Below are positions 18,478 to 27,118 of a stretch of 64,000 nt of DNA, piece after piece. The notes beneath the pieces were generated by a model. It saw only the letters and a list, made by a program, of their open reading frames with translations. It was not told where the DNA came from and made no database searches. Within the stretch, counting starts at the first letter, position 1. Each line of letters opens with the position of its first letter. The DNA comes from Paenirhizobium daejeonense (GTDB lineage: Bacteria > Pseudomonadota > Alphaproteobacteria > Rhizobiales > Rhizobiaceae), in assembly GCF_014280875.1 (NCBI RefSeq), contig NZ_JACLAL010000004.1:434001-498000 (forward strand), in the 5' to 3' direction. The translations under genes and the position numbers were made by a program.

Positions 18478-19890
18478 TTATTCAGCCGCTTCGGCAGCCC
18501 CACGCACCCTGACCACCGTCACCGTGCAGGGGGCGGTTGCGGCCACTTCTCCCGAAACGCTGCCGAGCAGCGAGCGCATGGCCGAATTCGCCCTGGCCCC
18601 CATGACGATATGGTCAACCATGTTGTCCCGCGCATATTCGAGAATGGCCTGCGCCGGGGAGACCGCTTCGATTACATGATAGGTGACGGTCCCCTCAGGC
18701 GCCTTCAGCGGTTCGGCCCAGGACTTGAGCTGCACCAGCCGCGCCACATGCTTGTTGTTGCCTTGCGCATCCAGATCGCTTTCGAGACTGATGCGGGCGA
18801 TCTTCAAGACGTTGAGGCAGGCGATGCGGGCATCGGGCGTCTTTTCAATGATGCGGCTCACCGTCAGCCGCAGCGCATCCGCCAGCGTCTCCGATCCGCT
18901 TGAGAGGTCTATCGCCACCATGACGATAGGCGCATTCGCAAGACTTGCGGCTGCACCCGCCGGCTTCAGGAGTTCGATGGGATCGGGATTGAACCGGCGC
19001 TTGATGACGAGGGAGAGACCGTCGCGTTTCAGCTTCTCGGCGCGGGCCGTCAGCGTCACCTTGGAAAGATCCTGCAGGTCCATCGCCAGTTGCGCCGCCG
19101 TCGGGTAACGCCGCGCCGGATTGATCTCCAGGCATCGCAGGATGACCTCCTGCAGCGCCTTGGGGATGTCCGGGTTAAGCAGTCGCGGCGGGATGGCATC
19201 GCGCCACAGGCGTTTCTTCAGCCCCTTCATTCGCTGCGGGTCGCCGAAGGGGCGTTTGCCGGTGGCGAGGAAATACATCAGTACCCCGAGGGCAAAGAGG
19301 TCGCTGCGGAAATCGCTTCTGACGCCGAGAATCTGTTCCGGCGCCATATAGGGTGCCGTGCCATAGGGCAGACGGAATTCCTCGTCCATCAGGTCGGGCA
19401 GTTGCAGATGCCGGGCGAGGCCGTAGTCGACCAGCACGGCCTCGCCCGTTTCGCGGAACATGATGTTCGAAGGTTTGATATCCAGATGCACCACGTTCTG
19501 CCGGTGCAGGTCGGCAAGCGCCGTGGCGATGTGGTTGCCGAGAAGCGCGACTTCTTCCACGGCGCGGGGCAGGTCGTCGAGCAGGGGATAGAGCGACTTT
19601 CCGGGCAGCCGCTCGAAGACGATATAGGGTTGTACGGCGAAATCCCCGTTAGCGACGAAACGTGGAACATGAATGCCCGACAGACGCGGCATGATCATCT
19701 GCTCCATCTCGAAGCCGACGATCATCGCCGGATCGATACCCTGGCCGAGCTCCGGCACCTTCATCAGCATCGGGAAATCGATGTCGGGCCGGGTGACCTC
19801 GAACAGGCGTGCCATGCCGCCCTTGTGGGCAAGCCCGCCGATAGTGAAGCCATCGATCACGCTGCCGCTTTCAAGATGCGTCTTCGCCAT
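18478..19890 (-). CDS. Protein kinase-universal stress protein (UspA) fusion
   Basis: A 470-residue two-domain protein. Residues ~10-285 are a Hanks-type Ser/Thr kinase: Gly-rich loop GGLAHKGG, Lys44, catalytic loop HLDIKPSN (Asp137, Lys139, Asn142), a DYG instead of DFG metal site (Asp155), and APE in YMAPEQ. Residues ~315-465 are a UspA-like domain with VMVAIDLSSGS at the start and the nucleotide-loop-like GARANSAMRSLLGSVSGEVA near the end. No membrane segment or extracellular sensor is present. It overlaps or abuts the upstream phosphoesterase: a GTG at 19896 would share GTGA with its stop; the ATG at 19890 has a better-spaced AGGGGG site. Substrates are unknown. Confidence 0.9.
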   Translation of the reverse strand: MAKTHLESGSVIDGFTIGGLAHKGGMARLFEVTRPDIDFPMLMKVPELGQGIDPAMIVGFEMEQMIMPRLSGIHVPRFVANGDFAVQPYIVFERLPGKSLYPLLDDLPRAVEEVALLGNHIATALADLHRQNVVHLDIKPSNIMFRETGEAVLVDYGLARHLQLPDLMDEEFRLPYGTAPYMAPEQILGVRSDFRSDLFALGVLMYFLATGKRPFGDPQRMKGLKKRLWRDAIPPRLLNPDIPKALQEVILRCLEINPARRYPTAAQLAMDLQDLSKVTLTARAEKLKRDGLSLVIKRRFNPDPIELLKPAGAAASLANAPIVMVAIDLSSGSETLADALRLTVSRIIEKTPDARIACLNVLKIARISLESDLDAQGNNKHVARLVQLKSWAEPLKAPEGTVTYHVIEAVSPAQAILEYARDNMVDHIVMGARANSAMRSLLGSVSGEVAATAPCTVTVVRVRGAAEAAE

Positions 19891-19892
19891 GT

Positions 19893-20633
19893 TCACCGCC
19901 CCCTGAACAGTCTTGCCGCCAGGCTATCGGGCAGGCCCGCCGCACGGATCTTCGCGGCCGCCGTTTCGATATCATAGCCCACGCGATGAAATTCGAGCTC
20001 GCCCCTCCTGGTGTCAAGGATGCCGAATGCCGCGGCGGGGTTTCCGTCGCGCGGTTGCCCGACCGATCCCATGACCGCCAGCCAGCGCCGTTGGGAGAGA
20101 AGCGGTATTCCGTTCGCCGATGTCGGGGTGAATGCTGAAACCTTATCATGCGCGCCGAGGCAATAGAGCGCCGGGCGATGCAGGTGGCCGCAGAAGATCA
20201 GCCGTGCCCGACAGGAGGCGAACTGCCGAAGTGCGTCATCCGAATCCGTCACATAGCTGAAACGGGCAGGGCTCGCCGCGTTGGAATGCACATAGAGGCA
20301 ATCGCTATCCTCGGCCTGTAACGGCAGGCCGGCGAGAAAGGTGCGTTCGCCAGTGCTGAGCTGGCCGCGTGTCCAGTCGATGGCAACGGTCGCTGTTTCG
20401 TTCATGGAGATGGCCGGATCGTCCAGGGCTTGATCGTGATTGCCGCGCACGACGATGGCGCCGCCTTCGGCCAGTTCCATCGTCTTGCGGGTGCACCAGG
20501 CCGGATCGGCCCCGTAACCGACGATATCGCCGAGCACGATGTAACGCGCAGCCCCTTGCCGCGCGGCTGCGTCGAGCACGGCTTCATAGGCCTCGCGATT
20601 GGAGTGGATATCTGAAATCAAAGCGATCCGCAT
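19893..20633 (-). CDS. Metallophosphoesterase family protein (YfcE/PrpE-like)
   Basis: A 246-residue calcineurin-like phosphoesterase with all metal-site motifs: SDIHSN, LGDIVGYG, RGNHD and CGHLHRP. It is cytoplasmic, with no signal peptide. The fold covers protein phosphatases, nucleotide phosphatases and cyclic-nucleotide phosphodiesterases, so the substrate is open. Its stop codon overlaps the first possible start of the kinase-USP gene, so the two are translationally coupled. That arrangement suggests it opposes or modifies the product of the kinase, for example as the cognate phosphatase; this is inference from context only. Confidence 0.88.
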   Translation of the reverse strand: MRIALISDIHSNREAYEAVLDAAARQGAARYIVLGDIVGYGADPAWCTRKTMELAEGGAIVVRGNHDQALDDPAISMNETATVAIDWTRGQLSTGERTFLAGLPLQAEDSDCLYVHSNAASPARFSYVTDSDDALRQFASCRARLIFCGHLHRPALYCLGAHDKVSAFTPTSANGIPLLSQRRWLAVMGSVGQPRDGNPAAAFGILDTRRGELEFHRVGYDIETAAAKIRAAGLPDSLAARLFRGR

Positions 20634-20740
20634 GGCCCCTCCCTGGCGACGAATGCTCGAAGTGCCAATCTAGGTGGCTTTTGCCGGGGATGCTATTGGC
20701 CGGAAGGAGGGTGCGTTCGTAACGCTCGGCCGGTCAGGCT

Positions 20741-21064
20741 TCAGGCGGGATGCAGGGCCTGTTTTTCGCTCGGGGAGGCGTTCTTTTCGTGCTGCGATCC
20801 TTCCGACGTTTTGGAGCCTGAGGCATGCAGGTCCTCCAGCCGTTTCTTGATCGCCAGTGCGTAGATCGTCTGGAGAATATTGCGGTCGGAAAGATGCGGG
20901 TCGGTCAGTGCCAGGAGTGCTGCGCGAACCAGCTTCTTGTTATTCACCTGCGGGCAGCGCTCCTGCACATAGGCATAGAGTGCCGCGTCGCCCAACCCGG
21001 TGGAAGCACCGTCGACCAGAGCCTCGTAGATTTTCCGCTTTGCCAATTCATTTCTCCATCCCAT
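20741..21064 (-). CDS. Small conserved-looking hypothetical protein
   Basis: A 107-residue soluble protein that I do not recognise. The first ~80 residues look folded and helical (for example NKKLVRAALLALTDPHLSD), while the last ~25 are polar and likely disordered (SGSKTSEGSQHEKNAS). It has no membrane segment, signal peptide or metal motif. Codon use and the codon-position GC pattern match neighbouring genes, which argues for a real gene. It lies 107 bases upstream of the phosphoesterase-kinase pair on the same strand and could share its transcript. The ATG at 21064 lacks a strong ribosome-binding site. Confidence 0.65.
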   Translation of the reverse strand: MGWRNELAKRKIYEALVDGASTGLGDAALYAYVQERCPQVNNKKLVRAALLALTDPHLSDRNILQTIYALAIKKRLEDLHASGSKTSEGSQHEKNASPSEKQALHPA

Positions 21065-21289
21065 GCGGTCGCGCTCGTCCCGCGAAGCATAAGAACACCA
21101 TAATCGTCATAAAACTGTCACGCAACGAACCTCATCCTGCACCTGCAAAATGAGGCGCGCGGGGCGTCATCGCTGCGTCAAACAGCCGAAGTAGCGTGAT
21201 GATCTGTCCGTTCGCCCTCTGCGGTATTCGCCCCTCTGGCGAAGTCGCAAGGGCTGTGGGACGCTGACTAATGGCAGGTGGAGAACAGC

Positions 21290-22777
21290 ATGAATACGCC
21301 GCAATTGCATGTGCCCGAAAGGCCGGTCGATGCGCTTCTCAATGAGGTCGTTGCCCTGCGGGCCGAGATCCTCGAGGCTTCAGCGGCGATGATCGAAAGG
21401 TTCGGTTCCGGTGTGGTCGAGGCCGATCCCGCGCTCGCCAACCTCGCGCACTACCTGGCCCTCCGGCATCATGATCTTCGTCCATTGCAGCGGCGGCTGA
21501 TGTGTCTCGGTCTCTCTTCGCTCGGGCGGCTGGAAAGCCGTGTTCTTCCGACGCTTGATGCGGTGATCGCAGCGCTTGGCGCGCTTGCCGGCGGCAATGG
21601 TTTGGTCTCGATGCCTTCAGAATCCGAATTCTTCATCGGTGAGGTCCGCCTTTCCGAAGCAGCGACCGATCTTCTAGGGCCGGCTCATCTCCATCGCCGC
21701 ACCCGCATCATGGTGACCCTGCCAAGCGAAGCGGCGGAAAACCCCGATTTCCTGCTCGATCTTGCGAAGGCCGGTATGGATGTTGCCCGCATCAACTGCG
21801 CCCATGACGGCCCGGAAGCCTGGCGTTCCATGGCAGCCCATGTACGCGCTGCGGGCAAGGCGGTCGGCCGCGACATCGCCGTGCTGATGGATATCGCCGG
21901 CCCGAAGATCCGTACTGCCGAGGTTCAGTTACCGGAAAAGAAGGCGCGGCTTGCGGCCGGCGACAGGGTACGCCTCGTCGCCTCGGGAGAGCCGCGCGTC
22001 TGCGATCGGGTGAAGTTTTCCGCCGGCGTTTCGCTGCCGGAGATGGTCACCCGTCTTTCGGTCGGCGATCGCGTGCGTTACGACGACGGCAAGTTGGAAG
22101 CCGTGGTCGAGAGCACACAGCCCGGCGAGGCCGTCATTCTCGTGCAGAAGACCAAGGCCGGTGGCACGAAGCTGAAGCCGGAAAAAGGTATCAACCTGCC
22201 CGATACCTCACTCGGTCTGTCGCCGCTCACCGCCAAGGACGAGACGGATCTCGCGACCGTCATCGAATGCGGCGACATCATCGGCTACTCCTTCGTCAGC
22301 AGGCCGGAAGACATCGATTTGCTCGATGCGGTTCTGGCGCGCTACGGAGCGGCGGATCGCCATCTCGGCCTGATCGCCAAGATCGAGCAGCCGGATGCCG
22401 TCCGCAACCTCCCCACGCTGATTGCCCGCGCCCGGCAGCGCGGTCCCTTCGGTATCATGATCGCACGTGGTGACCTTGCTGCCGAAATCGGGTTCGAACG
22501 TCTCGCGGAAATGCAGGAGGAGATCCTTTGGATCTGCGAAGCGGCGTCCGTGCCGGCGATCTGGGCGACGCAGGTTCTGGAGGATCTGGTGCGCGAAGGC
22601 ATTCCGACGCGCGGGGAAATGACCGATGCGGCCATGGCCGCACGCGCCGAATGCGTTATGCTGAACAAGGGCCCCGCCGTCGGGCAGGCCGTCGAACTGC
22701 TCGACCGTCTCCTGTCGCGCATGGACGAGCATATGCAGAAGAAGACACCGACGCTGAGGGCGCTGAAGTCCTGGTGA
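21290..22777 (+). CDS. Pyruvate kinase-like protein, atypical domain layout
   Basis: A 495-residue protein with the pyruvate kinase barrel but unusual ends. Residues ~1-135 are a helical N-terminal extension not found in ordinary PykA. The barrel follows: TRIMVTLPSEA, VARINCAHDG, VLMDIAGPKIRT, the B-domain, LGLIAKIEQPDAV with the catalytic Lys364, and MIARGDLAAEIG. The chain ends about 60 residues after the barrel's VPAIWATQVLEDL segment, so the allosteric C-terminal domain is missing. It may be a pyruvate kinase with altered regulation or a relative with another substrate. The ATG at 21290 follows GGTGGAG; a GTG at 21278 is also possible. Confidence 0.85.
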   Translation: MNTPQLHVPERPVDALLNEVVALRAEILEASAAMIERFGSGVVEADPALANLAHYLALRHHDLRPLQRRLMCLGLSSLGRLESRVLPTLDAVIAALGALAGGNGLVSMPSESEFFIGEVRLSEAATDLLGPAHLHRRTRIMVTLPSEAAENPDFLLDLAKAGMDVARINCAHDGPEAWRSMAAHVRAAGKAVGRDIAVLMDIAGPKIRTAEVQLPEKKARLAAGDRVRLVASGEPRVCDRVKFSAGVSLPEMVTRLSVGDRVRYDDGKLEAVVESTQPGEAVILVQKTKAGGTKLKPEKGINLPDTSLGLSPLTAKDETDLATVIECGDIIGYSFVSRPEDIDLLDAVLARYGAADRHLGLIAKIEQPDAVRNLPTLIARARQRGPFGIMIARGDLAAEIGFERLAEMQEEILWICEAASVPAIWATQVLEDLVREGIPTRGEMTDAAMAARAECVMLNKGPAVGQAVELLDRLLSRMDEHMQKKTPTLRALKSW

Positions 22778-22813
22778 TTTAGCCTCCGTAGGTCGTGGCA
22801 GGCGGCCAGCCGT

Positions 22814-25800
22814 CTATTCGGCCGCCGTCTGCTTCATCGCGGAAACCTGCGTGATGAAGGCGCGAAGGGCGGCCGGACGCACCGGCTTGTGCTGCAGGGC
22901 GATGTGCTGTCTTTCGGCTTCCGCGCGCACTTCGAGAGTGCGGTCGGCGGTCAACAGCAGGGCCGGAACATCCCGCTCATAGAGCGCGCGTAGCCGAAGG
23001 ATCGCCCCGATCCCGCTGCCGTCGCCCAGATGATAATCGGCGATGATCAGATCCGGCGGCTCCTTGCTGGCCGCGACGATCGTATCGAGTTCCTCAATCG
23101 AACCGGCGCACTGTACATCGCAGCCCCAGCCGGAAATGAGAAGCTGCATGCCTTCGAGGATCTTCGGCTCGTTGTCGATGCAGAGGATCTTCAGGCCGCG
23201 CAGCGGCTGGGCTCCTTTGTCCTGTCTTGCCAGTTCCGCCACGCTGCCACCCATCGGTACCGTCTGGTCAAGAGGCATGAGGATCCGGAACGTCGTGCCC
23301 TTGCCCTGCTTGGACGAGAGTTGCACCGGATGATTGAGCACACGCGCGATGCGATCAACGATGGAAAGGCCGAGGCCCAGGCCCGAGGCTGTGCGCATGC
23401 CTTCTTCCAGTCGCGCGAATTCCTTGAAGACGGTGCGGAACTTCGATGACGGAATACCGATGCCGGAATCCATTACCTGGATCGCCACCTCCTTGCCCTG
23501 CCGTCTTGCGCCGACAAGTACCCGGCCCGAAGGCGTGTACTTGATGGCGTTGGAAACAAGGTTCTGCACCAGCCGGCGCAGCAGGTTCGGGTCGGAGCGC
23601 ACCCTGAGCGAAGTCGGCATGACGATTAGCTTCAGGTTCTTCTCGCGCGCCATCGGCGCGAAGTCTGTCTCGATGCGTTCAAGAAGGTCGTGAAGCGCTA
23701 CGGAGGCAAGGCGGGGCTTCATCGCCCCGGTATCGAGCCGCGAGATATCGAGCACGGCGCCGAGGATGATCTCGACGGATTCCAATGCTGAATCGATATT
23801 ACGCACGAGAGGGCTGTTCTCGCTGTCCCCGAGCCTTTCGACCAGAGAGGAGGAATAGAGACGCGCGGCATTGAGCGGTTGGAGAATGTCGTGGCCAGCC
23901 GCGGCGAAGAAACGCGTCTTGCCGATATTGGCTTCGTCGGCGGCAGCGCGCGCTTCGGCGAGCGCGTGATTCACCCGGGTCAGTTCTGCGGTGCGCTCGC
24001 TCACGCGCTGTTCCAGCGTCTCGTTCGCCTGTTTGAGTGCCTTGTCGGCCGCCACCTGACTGCTGATGTCGGTAAAAGTCGCGACGATGCCCTTGTCAGG
24101 CATGGCGTTACAGCGAACCTCGATGATCCGCTCGCCACCCGCGGTGACAAGCTGGAAGGGCTTGTCGAATTGCTGGAAGCGCCGCACCAGCGGCCCCTGT
24201 TCACCGGCCGCAACGTCGCCGCGATCCGCGAGCATCGCCACGATATCGGTGAGCGGATAGCCGACCTGTCCCACATGCTCCGGAAGATCAAGCAGGCTGC
24301 GGAAGCGCCGGTTCCAGATGGTTAGCCGGTTGTTGGCGTCGAAGACGGCGATGCCCTGTTCCATCTGCGAAAGCGCGGTCTGCAGCATATCCTGATTGTA
24401 CTGCAGGGCTTCGCTGGCCTGATCGAGCAGCCAAGCCGTATCTGCGGAGGTATCCTCCGCCTTCTGCAGGATTAGCGACAGGACGAGACGCGCGGAAGAC
24501 GATCCGATGGCGCTGCCGAGCAACTGCTCCGAAAAGTGGATGAAAGCCATGTCCGCCGGGCTATTGTCATCCAGTCGGCGGCCGACCGTCTGCTCGTAGC
24601 TGCGGAACGATCGTTGCATGCGCTCGTCGCCGAGATAGCGGGCTATGGCTGACTTCAGGTCACCGACGGAAACCCGCGTCTTCCAGCCGCGTGTCGCAAA
24701 TTGCGTTCGGGGATGACGCTTGACGAAAATGCCGGACTGGATGCGCTCGACCGGCCGAGGATTGCGGCTGAGCGTGCCGCCGATGAAGGCGGCGGTGTTG
24801 ACCAGCAGGCTGAGCAGCGTGCCGTTGACCAGCGGATCGGCTTCCGCCCCGGTGAACATGTCGATGCCGGGAAAGAGGAAGCTCAGGATCGATGCCGCAA
24901 TGTGTGTGTTGTCCTCGGCGCCGAAACTCGGAAGGAACAGCAGGTAGGCCCAAACGAAGAAACCGGAACTGAGGCCGGCGATCGCGCCTCGGGCATTGGC
25001 GCGCCGCCAGAGAAGGCCCCCGAACAGCGACGGCGCAATCTGGGCGATGGCCGCAAAGGCCAGCAATCCGATGGAGGCAAGCCCGGTCGTGTTGTCGGCC
25101 GAGCGGTAATAGACATAACCGAGCAGCATGACGCCGAAGATGGCGGTTCGGCGGATATGCAGCAGCGTCTTGGCGAAATCCGCCCGGTGGCTGGGCCGGC
25201 CGAGAAGTTTTTGCCTCAGGAAGATCGGCAGCACCATGTCGTTCGACACCATGATCGCCAGTGCCACCGATGCGACAATCACCATGGCGGTCGCGGCCGA
25301 GAAGCCGCCGAGGAAGGTAATCAGCGAGACGAAGCGCATCTCATGGGTGAGCGGCAGCGAAAGCACGTAAAGGTCGGCATTGCCGGTGCCGCCGAACAGC
25401 ATGATACCGCCCATCGCGGCCGGCAGCACGAAGATGTTGATGGCTACCAGATAGAGTGGCATCAGGATCGCGGCGAGCTTCAGTTCCCGGGCCGTCCGGT
25501 TTTCAACCACGGTCACATGGAACTGGCGGGGCAGCATGATGATCGCGAAGGCGGACAGCGCGATCAGCAGGATCCAGCGGCCGGGCGGCGTGTGATGGGT
25601 CAGCGCCGCCATCACGGCCTGGTTTTCGACCGCCCGTTGCCAGAGGTCTGCGGGTCCATTGAACAGGAAGAAGACGACATAGATGCCAAGCGTCCAGAAG
25701 GCGACCAGCTTGACGACGGATTCCCAGGCGATGGCAAGGATAAGCCCGTCCTGATGTTCCGTCGCGTCCGTGTGGCGGGTGCCGAAGACGACCGCGAAGC

Positions 25801-26323
25801 AGGCGAGCAGGAAGGCGACGATCAAGGGAAGGTCGACGAAATAGAGGTTGCCGGTGCCGATTCCGTATGCGGTCGGGTCCACCATGGCCGTGACGGAATT
25901 GGAAACCGCTTTCAGTTGCAGCGCGATATAAGGGATCGTGCCGACGAGGCAGATAATGGTGACCAGCATGCCGACGATGGGGTTCTTGCCGTAGCGCGCC
26001 GCGATGAAGTCGGCGCCGGATGTCAGCTTCTCGGCCTTGGCTAGTTCAATGATGCGCTTCACGATCGGCATGCCGATTGTGAACATCAGGATCGGCCCGA
26101 TGTAGATCGCTGTGAATTCCAGCCCGCGTTCGGCCGCCAGCCCTACGCCACCGAAATAGGTCCACGAGGTGCAGTAAACAGCGAGGCTGAGTGCATAGAC
26201 CACCGGCCGGCCGTTTACGGGCACTCCGTAGACACGGCTTTTCCTGTCGCCGTAACTCGCCACCGCAAAGAGCAGCAACAGATAGGCGAAGGCCGATGCG
26301 AAGATAACCCAACCCGGTAGCAC
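22814..26323 (-). CDS. Hybrid histidine kinase with SLC5 transporter-like sensor (NahK/CrbS type)
   Basis: A 1169-residue inner-membrane protein. The first ~500 residues contain about 13 membrane segments of the sodium/solute symporter (SLC5) family. A PAS domain (about 650-760; region AVFDANNRLTIWNRRF) and a short coiled coil follow. The HisKA domain has His811 in AAGHDILQPLN, and the ATPase domain has the N box (LVSNAIKYTP) and GLGLSIV. A C-terminal receiver domain carries Asp1096 in IIADYHLGDGSG. The GTG start follows a very strong AGGAGGAGG. Relatives such as CrbS and CbrA couple nutrient uptake or sensing to carbon metabolism. No response-regulator gene lies next to it, so its output partner is elsewhere. 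Confidence 0.92.
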   Translation of the reverse strand: MLPGWVIFASAFAYLLLLFAVASYGDRKSRVYGVPVNGRPVVYALSLAVYCTSWTYFGGVGLAAERGLEFTAIYIGPILMFTIGMPIVKRIIELAKAEKLTSGADFIAARYGKNPIVGMLVTIICLVGTIPYIALQLKAVSNSVTAMVDPTAYGIGTGNLYFVDLPLIVAFLLACFAVVFGTRHTDATEHQDGLILAIAWESVVKLVAFWTLGIYVVFFLFNGPADLWQRAVENQAVMAALTHHTPPGRWILLIALSAFAIIMLPRQFHVTVVENRTARELKLAAILMPLYLVAINIFVLPAAMGGIMLFGGTGNADLYVLSLPLTHEMRFVSLITFLGGFSAATAMVIVASVALAIMVSNDMVLPIFLRQKLLGRPSHRADFAKTLLHIRRTAIFGVMLLGYVYYRSADNTTGLASIGLLAFAAIAQIAPSLFGGLLWRRANARGAIAGLSSGFFVWAYLLFLPSFGAEDNTHIAASILSFLFPGIDMFTGAEADPLVNGTLLSLLVNTAAFIGGTLSRNPRPVERIQSGIFVKRHPRTQFATRGWKTRVSVGDLKSAIARYLGDERMQRSFRSYEQTVGRRLDDNSPADMAFIHFSEQLLGSAIGSSSARLVLSLILQKAEDTSADTAWLLDQASEALQYNQDMLQTALSQMEQGIAVFDANNRLTIWNRRFRSLLDLPEHVGQVGYPLTDIVAMLADRGDVAAGEQGPLVRRFQQFDKPFQLVTAGGERIIEVRCNAMPDKGIVATFTDISSQVAADKALKQANETLEQRVSERTAELTRVNHALAEARAAADEANIGKTRFFAAAGHDILQPLNAARLYSSSLVERLGDSENSPLVRNIDSALESVEIILGAVLDISRLDTGAMKPRLASVALHDLLERIETDFAPMAREKNLKLIVMPTSLRVRSDPNLLRRLVQNLVSNAIKYTPSGRVLVGARRQGKEVAIQVMDSGIGIPSSKFRTVFKEFARLEEGMRTASGLGLGLSIVDRIARVLNHPVQLSSKQGKGTTFRILMPLDQTVPMGGSVAELARQDKGAQPLRGLKILCIDNEPKILEGMQLLISGWGCDVQCAGSIEELDTIVAASKEPPDLIIADYHLGDGSGIGAILRLRALYERDVPALLLTADRTLEVRAEAERQHIALQHKPVRPAALRAFITQVSAMKQTAAE

Positions 26324-26469
26324 GCTTCCTCCTCCTGAACGGCGCGCCAGAACTGGAGCCGACTGTAAGGGAAGTCCCCTTCATTTGAAATCGCTTGTGG
26401 ATTGACATTAAGTCGAAGGTATCCGGCCGATGAAGGCCGATTCATTGTTTGCGAATGAGCAAAACTTCA

Positions 26470-26477
26470 TTAACCAT
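26470..26477 (+). promoter_or_regulatory. CtrA-like half-site upstream of mscL
   Basis: TTAACCAT, identical to the alphaproteobacterial CtrA half-site, lies 62 bases before the mscL start and within a small TTCAT...ATGAA palindrome. The same octamer occurs ahead of the flagellin, the GumC-like gene and the chemotaxis operon in this window. Confidence 0.35.
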
Positions 26478-26496
26478 GAATCTGGCGGAGCGTTCG

Positions 26497-26521
26497 TGAC
26501 GGCGAACGTGTATCGCTGTCA
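26497..26521 (+). promoter_or_regulatory. Imperfect palindrome just before the mscL ribosome-binding site
   Basis: TGACGGCGA (26497-26505) and TCGCTGTCA (26513-26521) pair over nine bases with one G-T wobble around a seven-base loop. It ends seven bases before AAGGAGAAGGG. It could be a protein operator or an mRNA hairpin affecting translation of mscL; the sequence alone does not decide. Confidence 0.4.
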
Positions 26522-26539
26522 TTTAAAAGGAGAAGGGTA

Positions 26540-26965
26540 ATGCTGAACGAGTTCAAGACATTCATTGCACGTGGCAATGTCATGGATCTCGCAGTCGGCG
26601 TCATCATCGGTGGCGCATTTGGTCTGATCGTCAATTCTCTGGTTCAGGATATCGTCATGCCGATCGTCGGGGTTATCTTCGGCGGCTTCGATTTCTCCAA
26701 CTACTTCCTCCCCCTGAGTTCGAAGGTAACGGCGACCACACTTGCCGCCGCGCGCGAACAGGGAGCGGTTTTCGCCTACGGCAACTTCATCACCGTGGTG
26801 ATCAACTTCCTGATCCTTGCCTGGATCATTTTCCTCATGGTCAAGGGCGTCAATACGCTCAGGGCTTCGCTTGAAAAGCAGGAAAAGAAGGTCGCCGAAG
26901 CGGCTCCCCCGGCGGCCGATATCCAGCTTCTGACGGAAATCCGCGATCTGCTGAAGGCCCGTTGA
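26540..26965 (+). CDS. mscL: Large-conductance mechanosensitive channel MscL
   Basis: A 141-residue membrane protein with the MscL layout: amphipathic N-terminus ([16 protein letters not shown]), first membrane helix with the conserved pore segment [15 protein letters not shown], periplasmic loop, second helix ([19 protein letters not shown]) and a charged C-terminal helix (LLTEIRDLL). It opens under membrane tension to release solutes during hypo-osmotic shock. An AAGGAGAAGGG ribosome-binding site and a clear terminator downstream make it a single-gene unit. Length and sequence are fully typical of the family. Confidence 0.97.
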   Translation: MLNEFKTFIARGNVMDLAVGVIIGGAFGLIVNSLVQDIVMPIVGVIFGGFDFSNYFLPLSSKVTATTLAAAREQGAVFAYGNFITVVINFLILAWIIFLMVKGVNTLRASLEKQEKKVAEAAPPAADIQLLTEIRDLLKAR

Positions 26966-26986
26966 TCGCATCCGTAGACAACCCAG

Positions 26987-27014
26987 AGACCGCGGCAAAG
27001 TCCGCGGTCTTTTT
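26987..27014 (+). terminator. Rho-independent terminator of mscL
   Basis: AGACCGCGG, loop CAAAGT, CCGCGGTCT followed by TTTTT: a nine-base GC-rich perfect stem with a T-run, 21 bases after the mscL stop. Confidence 0.9.
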
Positions 27015-27118
27015 CATTCATCACTGAAATCGATTTTGCGCTCACCGAATGTCATGGGATTTTCCCCGCACGATCGGGTAGACCTCTTTAACATCGGCAA
27101 GTTTCAAAGGGGCTCTGC

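Noticed and set aside
24701..26044. 447-codon frame opposite the hybrid kinase
   Set aside because: Gln/Arg/Glu/Asp-rich translation without domains, opposite the membrane part of a confident gene.
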